A stretch of 24,386 nt of DNA from Amphimedon queenslandica (GCF_000090795.2 NW_003546388.1:51205-75590); one strand, 5' to 3'; shown: positions 1 to 9,550, counted from the stretch's first letter. Program-made: numbers and translations. The notes: generated from the sequence alone by a model not told the origin.

Positions 1-138
1 ATAATTAATTATTCATATATCTGATTAATTAATCATACCTTTAACTATTGATTGGGGCAATTTGGGCAAAGGCATTTTAAATTTAAGACCTGTAACTGCC
101 CTGGCGCTTGAATAAACACTTGTTACATGTAGGTGTGT

Positions 139-183
139 GCTAAATTATTGTGGTTAACAGTGCTAACTATTGTGGTTAACAGT
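139..183. repeat. Tandem dimer of a 22-23 bp unit
   Basis: Two adjacent near-identical units, 139-161 and 162-183, each starting GCTAA and ending GTGGTTAACAGT. They differ by one substitution and a one-base indel. The rest of 1-250 is AT-rich and I see no gene in it. Confidence 0.75.
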
Positions 184-250
184 CCTCCCACTGATACAAT
201 ACTGTGTATAATACAATAACTAATGAATATAATTATGGCTGCAAATTTCT

Positions 251-279
251 ACCCGGGCAAAGCCCGTACTTGCCCGGGT
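251..279. repeat. GC-rich hairpin with two alternative stems
   Basis: ACCCGGGCAA (251-260) pairs perfectly with TTGCCCGGGT (270-279) across a 9-base loop. A competing stem, CGGGC-AAA-GCCCG, lies at 254-266. The core GGGC-AAA-GCCC recurs as GGGGC-TTT-GCC and GGGGC-TAT-GCCC near 9071-9115, which suggests a dispersed repeat. It stands out sharply in AT-rich sequence. Confidence 0.6.
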
Positions 280-289
280 CTACATACGC

Positions 290-451
290 CTATGAATACA
301 TGATGTGAGGGGCAAGGAAGGCCCCCAAGGAGCTCATGACCAGGAAGCACGATAGACAAATATAAACAATAAACAACAAAATTAGAACAGAACGACCTGA
401 GCGACCTGAGCCCCGAGACCGGCCACCACCTCTAGCATGAGTCTTCGGCAT
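290..451 (-). CDS. Small RG-rich ORF with hydrophobic tail, unrecognised
   Basis: A 53-codon ORF begins with ATG at 451-449 and stops with TAG at 292-290. The first ~21 residues are basic and rich in R, G and S (for example A-R-G-G-G-R-S-R-G-S-G-R-S-G-R), like an RGG box. The next ~26 residues are strongly hydrophobic and could form one membrane helix. It lies in a locally GC-rich patch 112 bases downstream of an NRF1-like palindrome in reverse orientation, so it could be a first exon. I recognise no family. The hydrophobic part may simply be translated intron or 3' sequence. It is short, so chance is a real alternative. Confidence 0.2.
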   Translation of the reverse strand: MPKTHARGGGRSRGSGRSGRSVLILLFIVYICLSCFLVMSSLGAFLAPHIMYS

Positions 452-562
452 CACTCACTAGTCAGAACACCAGTAATCACAAAATAAGAGAGTCTTAATC
501 TAAACACAGGTAGCCACAACCGCTCACGCTGACAATACTCACAAGACACTGAAGAAGAACCG

Positions 563-574
563 TGCGCATGCGCA
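563..574. promoter_or_regulatory. NRF1-like palindromic site
   Basis: TGCGCATGCGCA is a perfect palindrome and matches the NRF1 consensus YGCGCAYGCGCR. It lies in a GC-rich patch (about 300-590) in an otherwise AT-rich region, 112 bases upstream of the reverse ATG at 451. Related near-matches occur at 1091-1102 and 6545-6556. It is probably a promoter element of a reverse-strand transcript, perhaps one belonging to a repeat. Confidence 0.45.
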
Positions 575-599
575 GGGAGGAGCCCCACCTTTCAAATTA

Positions 600-1849
600 A
601 CTGTCTTTAAACGCAAGCCTTTAAAGTCTATTCAATTCTGCTTTTTTAAATCTGCATAATTAGCAGAAATTTTTGGCCACACAATTGCTCTAATTTTTTT
701 GCTATATAGAATTTGCAATCAATGTTTATTTTTTAATTAATTTTTTTCTTTCAAACAGGTAATAATTTATTATAATTGGTTTTACTTAATTTTACACTAG
801 TATATTTACAGATCAGTAATAAATATTTTTGCTGTATAAAATTATTGTTTTCCGTAGGACATTCCTAGCAAATTTTTTTTCAAGATAAAAATAGCCTGTA
901 ATATTCATTGTAAACAATAATGTAAAATATTTTTACATTTATTATTAACATTGCTTATTTTTTGTAGACTGAACAGGGTAACCTTGAGAGCAAAAGAGTG
1001 GTCGAGTAAGCAATTTTTTATGTTTGCCATGAACTTTTTGTTATTGCTTGATTTATGGACAATACAAGTTGAGTGCAATTGAATCAGTATTGCGCATGCA
1101 CAGCTACTACCCATGCAAATAATTGGATCCATTCCGATCTCTAATGTCATGTCTTTTTACTTGTGTCAGCCATGTTTGATTTACAGACTCTAATATGCCC
1201 ACTTTGCATGCAGTTGATTTACCAATGCGGCTATAAGCCTATAATTGACTCTTCACTTGTTCAGGGTAACCTGTTCATTGCCATGTTACATTTGTTGGAC
1301 CTTGTTCAATAATTGAGGTAAAATTTAATGTGACTAACAATGATGTATGATATATCTTATAGAAGATGCCTAAGACGTGAGCTAAGACAAGAATAGTTGA
1401 TAGGGGAACACTAAGTAATAAAAAAGATTTCATTATTTTGGAAAGAAAAGTTGGGAAAAGGTATAATTACATGTAACTCAGTGTGTAGTTCAGATTAGCT
1501 AGTGGGTGGGAATGGTCTATAGAAGAGATTCAGTGGAAGTGCATGCACTGCAAAAATGCCGGTGGGAAATAAGCCTGATTGAAGTTGGTATAATACACCA
1601 TTTAATTTTCCACCACAGTGGTTTTATCCCACTGGTGTTGAATTCCGACCATTCATAGCAATATCACATTAATAAGAGTGTTCATTATAAATGTACTTAA
1701 CAATTATTTTAATGTCAAAACATGAAGTACTTTTGTACAATAAAGTAATAGTTATTCAATAATGAATTAAAACTTTTGAAAGTTATATGTATGATGGTCA
1801 CAAAAATGAGATAGCTTACAAATATGCGTGACCTCTCTTTATCTATAGT
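600..1849. other. AT-rich stretch without a recognisable gene
   Basis: No ORF here resembles a protein I know; the longest reverse ORF (905-1150) looks random. Visible items are an NRF1-like TGCGCATGCACA at 1091, an octamer ATGCAAAT at about 1113, and a weak hairpin at about 1560-1640 whose arms carry GGTGGGAAATAA and its diverged complement. Confidence 0.6.
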
Positions 1850-4763
1850 ATAACAAGCATGGTAATGCCAGTAATATTCAATTTTATGTAGCTTGTCAAC
1901 AATAAAATAAATTGTGTCATCTCAAAAAACAAAAAAGTAACTTGATGACACACAGCTGAGGAACATCATCTTTAATTTCTTTGAAAAGAACATAACCAAA
2001 TTTGTAGACTTGACTATGAACTTTCACCCATGGATAACTAAAATTGTATAACATAGTTACTGTAATACAATTAGAATCTAGACTTACGAAATCACTGCAG
2101 TTTCTTCATTGTAATCAGTAAAAGATTGTTAAATTAATCTTTTTTCTTCCAAACAACCAACTGAAAAGCTCCGACCTATTAGAAATAATCACTAATTTAT
2201 CTTAATATAAAATTTTTATAAAATACATTCTCCAAAATTCTAGGTCAATTTGTGAACCTTGTAAGTAGTAACAACTTCAAGGCTGGTGTCTCATAGATAC
2301 AGTTTCAGCTATATCCTTGTAGTTGCCCATAACATGACCCTTAAAATAATCATTCTTTGCCTCAAAATGCATACACCAATGCCTGTTTATTGGGCCAAAC
2401 CTATGCCAATGATGAATATTATAGCAATAATTATAATGACACTAGCTAACATTCTCATGGAACTGAGGTAATGAATAAGATAATGCTTCTAAGGAATTAT
2501 GCTTTGATCTGGATACAGAGTCTTAAATTGTGTCAAAAACAACCCAATAAGATGGTCACACCAAGTAAGCATGTTAGACCAGTGATCGTCATCATCTGAC
2601 ACTAAATCGTCAATCAACAAGGGAAGATAGCACCCAACACACCACATTTCAGTTGCTGATACAGAACAAAATTGTGTTAATAAACAAATTTTTCATAATA
2701 ATTATACCTAAATGCCTCAGTGACTTGTAACTACAAATCAATAATGTACTTGAAATTGTTACTGGCTTCTCAGAGTCACAAGGACCGAATGGAAAGTAAC
2801 AAATTCTATTATTAAACTCTTCGAGAGTAAAGTAGTGTTTATGTTGAATAAAAGTAAGCAATAACAATTTCACAAAGTAAGGTAAAACTCCCCCAATACA
2901 TCATGCATACAATCAGGGAAAGACCGTCTACACAGTAAATATACTTGGAATTATTTAAAATAGCATTCTGAGAAATTCCATAAGTGGCAGATAAGTGATC
3001 ATGTAAAGGACCATGAAGGTATTGACAATGCTTCTTGCATGAGTTCCGATTTCTAGCCAGAAAGTACTACTCACGAAACTAGTATGTATTCCCAATCATA
3101 TATGCATGTAAGTCACAAAAATACAAGCATACCTCATTTTGAATTAATAATTGTGTTCACATAGACAAGAGACATTTTTTTAATACGGCATTAAGAGCTT
3201 TAAAGCCACCTAATAATTGGCTTGCCAAATTGTCAGCACAGCAAACAGAAAGACTGTCTCGTAGGTATGGCGAATAACCGTTAACAGAAATTTCACAACC
3301 ACATTCCTACAAATTATGTACATATAATGTGTTATACAAGTATGTACATTGTTAACAAACCTCTTTAAATTCCTTTATATCATTCATAAAAGGTTTCAAT
3401 ATTTCTTCAATTCCATACTTTTCAAGTATAAGTATTGCTTAGTAGATACATATGCTGAACAGTGGACTGGTAGTAAGGATGTCTATTACCAAGAGTAAAA
3501 TAAAACATTTCTAAAGAAGCAAAGGCTTGCATATGATATGCTGTTACTCATTATCATGTACATGCACAAGTACATGTTGGTGCACTGTAAATGGATGCAT
3601 AAACATGTGTTACATGACATACCAAGTTTGTGTGTTTTAGTGTTGGACGAAAAGGATTGACAACTTCCATGTCAAAATTACTTGCAATGAATATGGATCA
3701 CAAGAAAATAGTGGGTGAGTATGAAATTGGTCCCTGTCACAGTAATCTTCCATAAAATGATCATTCAATTAATGAGGAGAAGAAATCTGAAATCAAGAAA
3801 TGGTTTAATGTAATGTACATGTCAACATGCACTGAATTCTTACTTGATCTAATAGAAAAGCAGAATTTATCAAGCTCTGTATAGTAGCCTTAAAGACAAT
3901 AATAAAATTTATCAAAATCACGCTTTAATCTAAATGAGTTTAAAAACACAGAACCTGAAACTATTTCATGAGGTTCCTGTAATGCTATTAGACATAATTA
4001 TGACAACTGAAAACTCACTATAAGACCTAAAGTTTCCTTGAAGTATTTCATCTGTAATTACTATATATGGATTCCGTCAAATGGCTTCATTCCAGTAGTA
4101 AAATTAGCTTCAAAATCAGGTACTGTAGAAACATCAATCCCACAAGACATGAGATCTTTAGGTTTTCTTCTGTGAATCAGTAAGCGCTACTTCAATAAGT
4201 TTTTGTGTATCTCCCAAAATGTTATTAACAGCAGTAAGAGTCATCTTCCTCACTTCTGATGTCTTTACAATAAACAAAGCTTCTGAGTTCTTACTAGCTT
4301 TATCATCAATATCTTAATGGCTGGGAATTAAAAATATGCTCTCTATTTCATCATGATCAGAATCTTCATTAATGCTGCATTGAATGTCAAATATCTGTTC
4401 GGAGGTACATGTATTATTATTATCATGCCGAGCCTCCCAATAGTGTATAAAGCAGTAAACACTCAAGTTACAACAAAGTACTTTCATTGACTCGTGATAG
4501 TAACGAATTGAGAAAGATAAATGTGGTTCAGACTGGCCTTTCAAGACAGCTAGATGATTCTTGAATAAGTGAGACTTGTATGTTATGAAATTATGAAATT
4601 GAGCCACACAGCAACAAATACCACAAGAAAGCCTGAAACTTGGATAGTGTAAATGAATTGATCCTGTATGTTCCACTACATTTCAAAGAGACAAGAAAAC
4701 AAAGGAATCACAAAGCCAACAGCTATGTAGTTGATGCCGAGGTAGTTGAAGAGCAGCCACCAT
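1850..4763 (-). pseudogene. Decayed transposase-like gene with N-terminal C2H2 fingers
   Basis: I read a nearly full-length protein on the reverse strand in several frames. The start is ATG at 4763-4761 in the context AAAATGGTGGC. Two zinc fingers follow: C-W-L-C...H-x4-H, and C-G-I-C-C-C...K-S-H-L-F-K-N-H near 4625-4560. Then come E-A-L-F-I-V-K-T-S-E-V-R-K-M (~4250), L-Q-M-K-Y-F-K-E-T-L-G-L-I (~4050), M-E-V-V-N-P-F-R-P-T (~3660), M-F-Y-F-T-L-G-N (~3500), C-A-D-N-L-A-S-Q-L-L-G-G-F-K (~3230), H-K-H-Y-F-T-L-E-E-F-N-N-R (~2840), H-W-C-M-H-F-E-A-K (~2370) and a tail W-V-K-V-H...H-Y-H-A-C (2030-1850). These blocks, in this order, match a multicopy family I know from sponges, cnidarians and insects, which is probably transposase-derived. 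In-frame stops at 4314-4316 and near 4065, plus frameshifts, disable it. Introns at 4018-3977 and 3360-3307 are 42 and 54 bp. Confidence 0.7.
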
Positions 4764-4951
4764 TTTATTAATAACATGTAACCAAGGTGAAACCAATTTG
4801 CCCCTCCCGTTAATTTATATGCATGCGCCATTCTCCAAATTCCAATTAACATGATACAGCTGCTTGCGCAAGATCAACGCAGCCATTATTCTCAGTTACT
4901 AGGCTTGTTCATGTTGTTCTTTCATCTCTTTTTGTTCTTCTTGCTGTACTA
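4764..4951. promoter_or_regulatory. Possible bidirectional promoter region
   Basis: This gap lies between the reverse ATG at 4763 and a forward ATG at 4952. It holds GCATGCGCCATTC (4821), TTGCGCAA (~4865) and GCAGCCATTATT (~4878), reminiscent of NRF1 and YY1 sites. The assignment is inferred from position and motifs only. Confidence 0.25.
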
Positions 4952-5050
4952 ATGAAGCAGTTTACAGACAAAAACGTGGACATTGTTTTGGAGTGGCTGA
5001 AACAAGATTTTAAAGATGTTCCTACTCTTGAGCTCCGATCTTGCTTCTAG
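4952..5050 (+). CDS. Short ORF, possible first exon, unrecognised
   Basis: A 32-codon ORF starts at ATG 4952 and ends at TAG 5048-5050. It encodes M-K-Q-F-T-D-K-N-V-D-I-V-L-E-W-L-K..., a charged amphipathic sequence that looks protein-like. It is divergent from the transposase-like relic. No homologous family comes to mind and no convincing continuation was found downstream. It may be a fragment of a decayed gene or chance. Confidence 0.15.
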   Translation: MKQFTDKNVDIVLEWLKQDFKDVPTLELRSCF

Positions 5051-5054
5051 AGCT

Positions 5055-5545
5055 CTAATACTTTAACAAATGATGCCTTATGTTTATCTCCAAACTAAGA
5101 GGTAAGCAATTTGCTGCTTTTTTTGTCAAGTGTTTCATCCATAAATGGCTAGTGTCTTTTTCACTCGTAAATTTGACCGTGTAGCTGTGTTTCATTGAGT
5201 CTATATCGTTTTGAGGTCTCCTCTGTCCTTTATCTGCCATCTTAGCTTAGCAGCACTTACTCTCAGTTCTTCAGCATGTAATAATGAACACTCTACGAAG
5301 CTTGTCATATGTTCTGCCATTATTCTTAACAAAATATCCCACAAATCATACTTCATCAACTCTACAAAAAGTGCCCTGATATCCAGACATGGCGACAGTA
5401 TTCCTTTAACGTTAAAATGGCAGCGTATTATTATGTTTGTGTATGAGATATACAGTAGGCAAACATTACAGTATATATTTCCTTCCAGTGTTTCAATCTC
5501 TTTGTTCCTCTTCTTCACAAATAAGAACATGAATGCTGGCAACAA
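5055..5545 (-). other. Two overlapping weak ORFs, unassigned
   Basis: The reverse ORF 5545-5201 contains a protein-like block around D-I-R-A-L-F-V-E-L-M-K-Y-D-L-W-D-I-L-L. It ends at H-A-E-E-L-R followed by a good splice donor (GTAAGT, ~5266). A second reverse ORF, 5240-5055, starts in a YY1-like context AAGATGGCAG and begins M-A-D-K-G-Q-R-R. The forward ORF 5211-5561 is low-complexity S/I/L and looks like a shadow. I recognise no family. At most this is part of an unknown or decayed gene. Confidence 0.15.
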
Positions 5546-5561
5546 TATTTCAGGTTTGTAA

Positions 5562-6093
5562 TATTTACTATTAAGTGCATGTAGGCTCTTATAGTTGCAT
5601 TGAAGTAAGGATAAGATTGTTTAAAAGTATTTACCCTGAAACATTGGCAAGTAATTTTCACCAAGTTTTGTGCCAAAGAATTACGATAACAAAAGATATG
5701 CTTATTTTGAAATGTAAATGGTAGCTTTAAGATTACGAGTCACTTTCCATAAGTATTTGACTTGGATGACGAAGTACATGTGTGTGTATTATGATAGAGA
5801 AATATGCTATATCTCTTTTTATGGAGAAGCCCCTTCTTCATAAATAGCCCTTATGTATGTATGTACTTGCCTTGAACATTTCTATAAGTCTGATTCTACT
5901 TCGTATTTTGTTAATATTAGGAAAACTGATACCAGAGCAGAAAAACGAAGAGCTAATGATCTGTTTAAAACACTGCCGAAGATGCAGGTACTTAACATAG
6001 GTTGAATTCTGCATTCTTATTCTATGTGCATAAAATGATAACAGGCCTTGTGGCCAGACATTACTTGTGTATTAGTATTAGCGGTAGAGTTAC
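5562..6093. other. Stretch without a recognisable gene
   Basis: I see only one exon-like piece, about 5921-5987. It is bracketed by TTAG and CAG|GTACTT and open in a forward frame reading G-K-L-I-P-E-Q-K-N-E-E-L. Nothing identifies it. Confidence 0.4.
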
Positions 6094-6477
6094 CTAGTAG
6101 GATTCACCACTAAACAGAACGGCTGCCACGACTTTTAGAGCCTTACTATAACGGAAAAACGAGCTCCTATGCTTACCAGACATATAGATGACCTTATTTT
6201 GACCAGAAGACTCCATTGCTACCCCTAGCGTTGCTCTGAATCTTGTGTAAAAGAAAAACCAAAAATTGGCAAACCAGCCATTTTGTTTCAGCCACCTTTT
6301 TTCATCTTCATCACCATCATCAAGTCCTGTCAATCCTGTTGTTGATGTGTATCTCACTATCACTTGATGCTACAAGGATAATTCTCACACCAATCTACTC
6401 CAACAGTCTACGTGCAGGTCCATGTCCATCAGATCATTCATCAAGTAAAGGAAAAGTGATACAGTGACTGCTGCCAT
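6094..6477 (-). other. Possible reverse-strand gene fragment, unrecognised
   Basis: ATG at 6477-6475 lies in a YY1-like context (AAAATGGCAGC) and opens a 30-residue ORF, M-A-A-V-T-V-S-L-F-L-Y-L.... A reverse ORF at 6363-6094 then encodes a basic, aromatic-rich 89-residue sequence ending K-A-L-K-V-V-A-A-V-L-F-S-G-E-S-Y. An NRF1-like AGCGCATGCTCA (6545-6556) lies upstream. The pieces could be exons of one gene, but I cannot connect them with certainty or name a family. Confidence 0.15.
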
Positions 6478-6649
6478 TTTAGCTGCATGCCGCCATTTCG
6501 TTAATAATAGTGAAGAAGCATGTGCTTCAAAATTTGGGTGTGGTAGCGCATGCTCAGATCTTATGCTCTGCATAAAGCAATTTATTTTTTACCAAGCTAT
6601 GCTCGGAATCAACTACTGCAACACTTTAGTGGAGGTTTCCAGCTAACAG

Positions 6650-7012
6650 ACAGTATTAATCTTACACATTACTGTTTTATGAAGCGCGTGATTTCATTTT
6701 ATTGAAAAAAAAAAATTACTTAACGCATGACATGCAATAATAATATGAATCATATCAGCCTGGAAGAACAGGAATAGCTGCAACATTGCAGGGAAGATGG
6801 ACACTCTCAACTCACAGCTTCTTGAACTAGGACTTGTGTCAAGACTAGTATTAATTTCACTTTTCATCAGGATAGTTGATATTTCTTCAGCATGTCTATT
6901 GAATGCTCTCTCTCATAAATGATGTAAAGTCAAAAGAATGATAATAATAATGAAATTGTTGTTTTGTAAATTCAACAAGCATCACAATGACAACAAAAGA
7001 AATAATACAAAT
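6650..7012. other. AT-rich stretch without a recognisable gene
   Basis: No protein-like ORF, RNA gene or strong repeat is visible here. It leads directly into the left arm of the MITE at 7013. Confidence 0.6.
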
Positions 7013-7253
7013 ATGTCACCATAATTGACGAAAGGTACCTTATGGCGGGTAGTGAAATTTGACATTATAGCCTAAAAAATCTATCTTCCTGAGCTTCATT
7101 TAACATAAAATTACTCAACAGGATGCAAAAAGTTCCTATGTAACTTATAGAAACAATGCTTGTCCAACAGAGGACTCACAAGATGATATTTTTCATTTTA
7201 ATGATGAATTTTCAAATCCGCCATAAGGTACCTTTTGTCAATTATGGTCACAT
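7013..7253. mobile_element. ~240-bp MITE with 36-bp inverted repeats
   Basis: The 36-base left arm (7013-7048) and the reverse complement of the right arm (7218-7253) differ at only two positions. The shared core is CATAATTGAC-(G/A)-AAAGGTACC followed by TTATGGCGG. The interior has no ORF, as expected for a non-autonomous element. Diverged copies of the same end occur at 7784-7819 and, inverted, at 10361-10396, so this family has more than one member in the window. The exact target-site duplication is unclear because the arms run into an ATAT-type flank. Confidence 0.85.
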
Positions 7254-7308
7254 ATTATGAAAAAATCAACACAAACAAGAACTTAAAACATTAAAAAAAC
7301 ATGTTTAA

Positions 7309-7493
7309 GTAGGATTCCGAACGACCAACAAAAATGCGAAATGAAAACTCGTACTTGTGACGCAAATTCTACTCTACATTGCAAGGTGATCCATATTTCT
7401 TACATAAAAACTTTGAATATACAATGTAGAGTAGAATTTGCGTCACGAGTAGGATTTTTATTTCGCACTTTTGTTGGTCGTTTAGAATCCTAC
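7309..7493. mobile_element. 185-bp foldback MITE flanked by TTAA
   Basis: About 80-base arms (7309-7387 and 7418-7493) are near-perfect inverted repeats separated by ~30 bases. Both ends read GTAGGATTC or its complement. TTAA lies immediately outside on both sides (7305-7308 and 7494-7497). A TTAA duplication is typical of piggyBac, and also of Kolobok-type elements. The arms include TTGTTGGTCG and GACGCAAATTCTACTCTACA. The high arm identity suggests relatively recent activity compared with the decayed genes nearby. Confidence 0.85.
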
Positions 7494-7811
7494 TTAACCT
7501 TGTTCTTTTAAATTTTTGACCTTGGATTTCTAAAAAAACAGATTGTAAATTTACCTTAACTCTTGGCTACTTTCATATATGTACATTAAAGTTTTGCTTC
7601 CCTAAGTTGTATATGTTTTTGTTGAATATTGAAAGAATGTTTGTTTCCTTTCTCATTTTTTGTGCTTCTTAACAAATTGCCATTTGCACTGCAATGTGGA
7701 TACACCCTTCAATTAAGTAATAGTAAATATGCACATTGTATACGTATAGTTGAAAATTAGTTTTTCTACTTGACTGGAGTGTTTGTGACTATAATTGACA
7801 AAAGGGCCCTT

Positions 7812-8014
7812 ATGGCGCATTATTAAATTTATCAGTATGGTGATAATAGGTCAGCTTGCGCATTGTTGGTCGAGAAATAGCTTTTTGCACCAAGTGACTG
7901 TAAAGACCATGAGCTATCATTTTGATGCCAATGATGCTGCTATACTCCTTCCAGTTCCAGAGAGAGAAGCAAGTAGATACTATAACCATTACCGTGCACA
8001 TACCTTTACACAGA
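7812..8014 (+). other. Exon-like open stretch, unrecognised
   Basis: This is an open forward frame whose apparent start lies within the repeat arm, so the real coding part, if any, begins later. The right part reads T-M-S-Y-H-F-D-A-N-D-A-A-I-L-L-P-V-P and ends at C-A-G-A-G followed by GTAAAT, a plausible splice donor. No family is recognised. It could be an exon of a gene driven across the X-box cluster just downstream, or chance. Confidence 0.2.
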
Positions 8015-8026
8015 GGTAAATGGGGT

Positions 8027-8069
8027 GTCATGGCGACGTTACGTATCCTAGCAACTTACCATGGTGACA
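8027..8069. promoter_or_regulatory. Cluster of RFX X-box-like motifs
   Basis: Three motifs resembling RFX sites lie within 43 bases: GTCATGGCGAC (8027-8037), CCTAGCAAC (8047-8055) and TTACCATGGTGAC (~8056-8068). The last is one or two bases off the symmetric X-box GTTRCCATGGYAAC. X-boxes often mark promoters of ciliary genes, but no such gene is recognisable nearby. Confidence 0.3.
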
Positions 8070-8424
8070 AGGAACTATAACATTCGCAACAACTGTACAA
8101 GTATGGAGAAAGCAAGGCAAACTGACCTCGTACTGCATAAGGAGCAAGGTGGAAAGGCTAACACTACAAACTAGAGATGCTACAAGACTACTTATAACCA
8201 CCAGTAGGTAATCAGGCAAGAAAACTACAATGAATCACGACAACTTACTAGACACCTACATAGAAACAATGTTAACCACTCAGCACCACAATACCACTGT
8301 TTAACTACATTATACAATACAACATAATTACTACAGTATCATAATTATCATTATTAACAATAACAACCTATAGAAACTGTCATGTATAATAAACGAGCAG
8401 CGACGATGGGAAAGGCAGTGATGA

Positions 8425-8614
8425 GGTGACCCAGAGATAGCTAGGTTGAGAGCAGACCTAGATGAGACTGGGTTAAGCCAAGATCAAGACGTGAGTGGAA
8501 TGAGTATAGCTTTAAACATGATTGGATTTGTCTTACCAGAAAATGGAGTGAGACGTCTTGAGAAACAAGTGGAGAATTATGACGTACCTGTAGAGTTGAA
8601 GACAGTAGGATAAA
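8425..8614 (+). other. ATG-less open frame, possible exon, unrecognised
   Basis: A forward frame is open from after TGATGA at ~8424 to TAA at 8612-8614. It encodes about 62 residues of well-mixed composition, including L-R-A-D-L-D-E-T-G-L-S-Q-D-Q-D and A-L-N-M-I-G-F-V-L-P-E-N-G-V-R. The composition and amphipathic pattern look like real protein in AT-rich sequence. I cannot name the family. It may be the last exon of a gene whose 5' part is at 7812-8014, but that link is speculative. Confidence 0.25.
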
Positions 8615-8619
8615 CTAAA

Positions 8620-9070
8620 GGGAAAACAGGAAGGTTCACTCTGTCCTTTACTCACTACAAAAATAAAGTTTTACTCAGTTATGGTGACTTACATGTACTA
8701 AAATACACATTAATGTACCAACCCTCATATACAGTGTAACCAATACAAACACACATGATACTCTCATGTATCTATGTCACTTACTGACATGTCTCTGCCA
8801 CTCAATCACAGTCATTTTAAGTTACAATACACATTGCGACACTGTCCCTCAAGTACAGTATAATCAATACAATTTCACTTTCTCTCAAACTTACCTTATC
8901 ACATTTCTGAGATCGTCTTGTATCTTTGTGCGTTGCTTTACTTTTGTTTCACTTTAGGGTCCTAGAATTGAGGTCCTTCACTCAAGTGGAAATGATAATA
9001 ATAACGCAGTGTCTATACGTCCAGTAACCGGATTGGTCTTTGAGAACTATATGTCCAGCAGTGGACGTGC
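8620..9070. other. Stretch without a recognisable gene
   Basis: Apart from repeated short words such as TACAGTGTAACCAATACAA and TACAGTATAATCAATACAA (~8733 and ~8854), which hint at an old ~120-bp duplication, I see no gene or RNA here. Confidence 0.45.
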
Positions 9071-9115
9071 AGGGGCTTTGCCTCTATGTATATACTGGGG
9101 CTATGCCCTAGTATA
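9071..9115. repeat. Two adjacent GGGGC-TNT-GCC hairpins
   Basis: AGGGGC-TTT-GCCTCT (9071-9085) and TATACTGGGGC-TAT-GCCCTAGTATA (about 9091-9115) are each palindromes with one mismatch. They resemble the hairpin core at 254-266, so they are probably pieces of one dispersed repeat family. Confidence 0.55.
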
Positions 9116-9174
9116 ATAGATTTATTATGAAAGTCGAGTATATATACAACAACTAGTGACATTGATTCTGCAGG

Positions 9175-9247
9175 GTTGTGGTGGTGCAGTGGAGAGGTGC
9201 ATCTGGATTGCAGGGATGTGGTTAGTGGTTCGAATCCAGTCAGGACA
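9175..9247 (+). mobile_element. tRNA-derived SINE head (tRNA pseudogene-like)
   Basis: A perfect A box, TGGTGCAGTGG (9182-9192, consensus TRGYNNARNNG), and a perfect B box, GGTTCGAATCC (9227-9237), are spaced 45 bases start to start, as in a tRNA. The acceptor-stem halves GTTGTGG and GGACAAT pair only partly, and no clean anticodon arm forms, so it is not a working tRNA. The internal RNA polymerase III promoter suggests a SINE, whose body may continue rightwards into 9250-9360. Confidence 0.55.
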
Positions 9248-9368
9248 ATACGGAGTAAAACTATGCCGCATACACTTTTCAATCTTACTTAATCTATAAG
9301 TTTCTGCTTTTTTGGCTTTCTTTAGATCAAGAAATAGACATGCTCTCCTACATTTAGCTTCGGGCATT

Positions 9369-9550
9369 GTAGGGTTGGTATTGGGGCTTAGTGTTTAATT
9401 TTTTTAGAGCATAGGTCATGAAATAACACCCTCTTTTAGTTCTTAGCCTCCAGAGTTGTAGGGTTGGGGTTTCGGTTTAGTGTTTCGTTTTTAGAGCATC
9501 CTCTCTTACATCTTTGTCATAGGGTTTTGGGATTATGATTTAGTGTTTCC
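9369..9550. repeat. Three degenerate repeats with an AGGGTT core
   Basis: Copies at about 9369-9396, 9456-9486 and 9516-9550 share the pattern TAGGGTTGG...GG(T)TTAGTGTTT. The core resembles the telomeric TTAGGG motif but is not a regular array. Spacing is irregular (about 88 and 62 bases). Confidence 0.6.

Noticed and set aside
2286..2471. Forward 61-codon ORF
   Set aside because: It is the complement of the H-W-C-M-H-F-E-A-K block of the reverse relic, which is the conserved strand.
6243..6646. Forward ORFs 6243-6467 and 6464-6646
   Set aside because: Histidine and serine runs and poor composition; they overlap the slightly more plausible reverse fragments with YY1-like start context.
9175..9247. 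Functional tRNA gene
   Set aside because: The A and B boxes are perfect but the acceptor stem pairs only partly and no clear anticodon stem forms.
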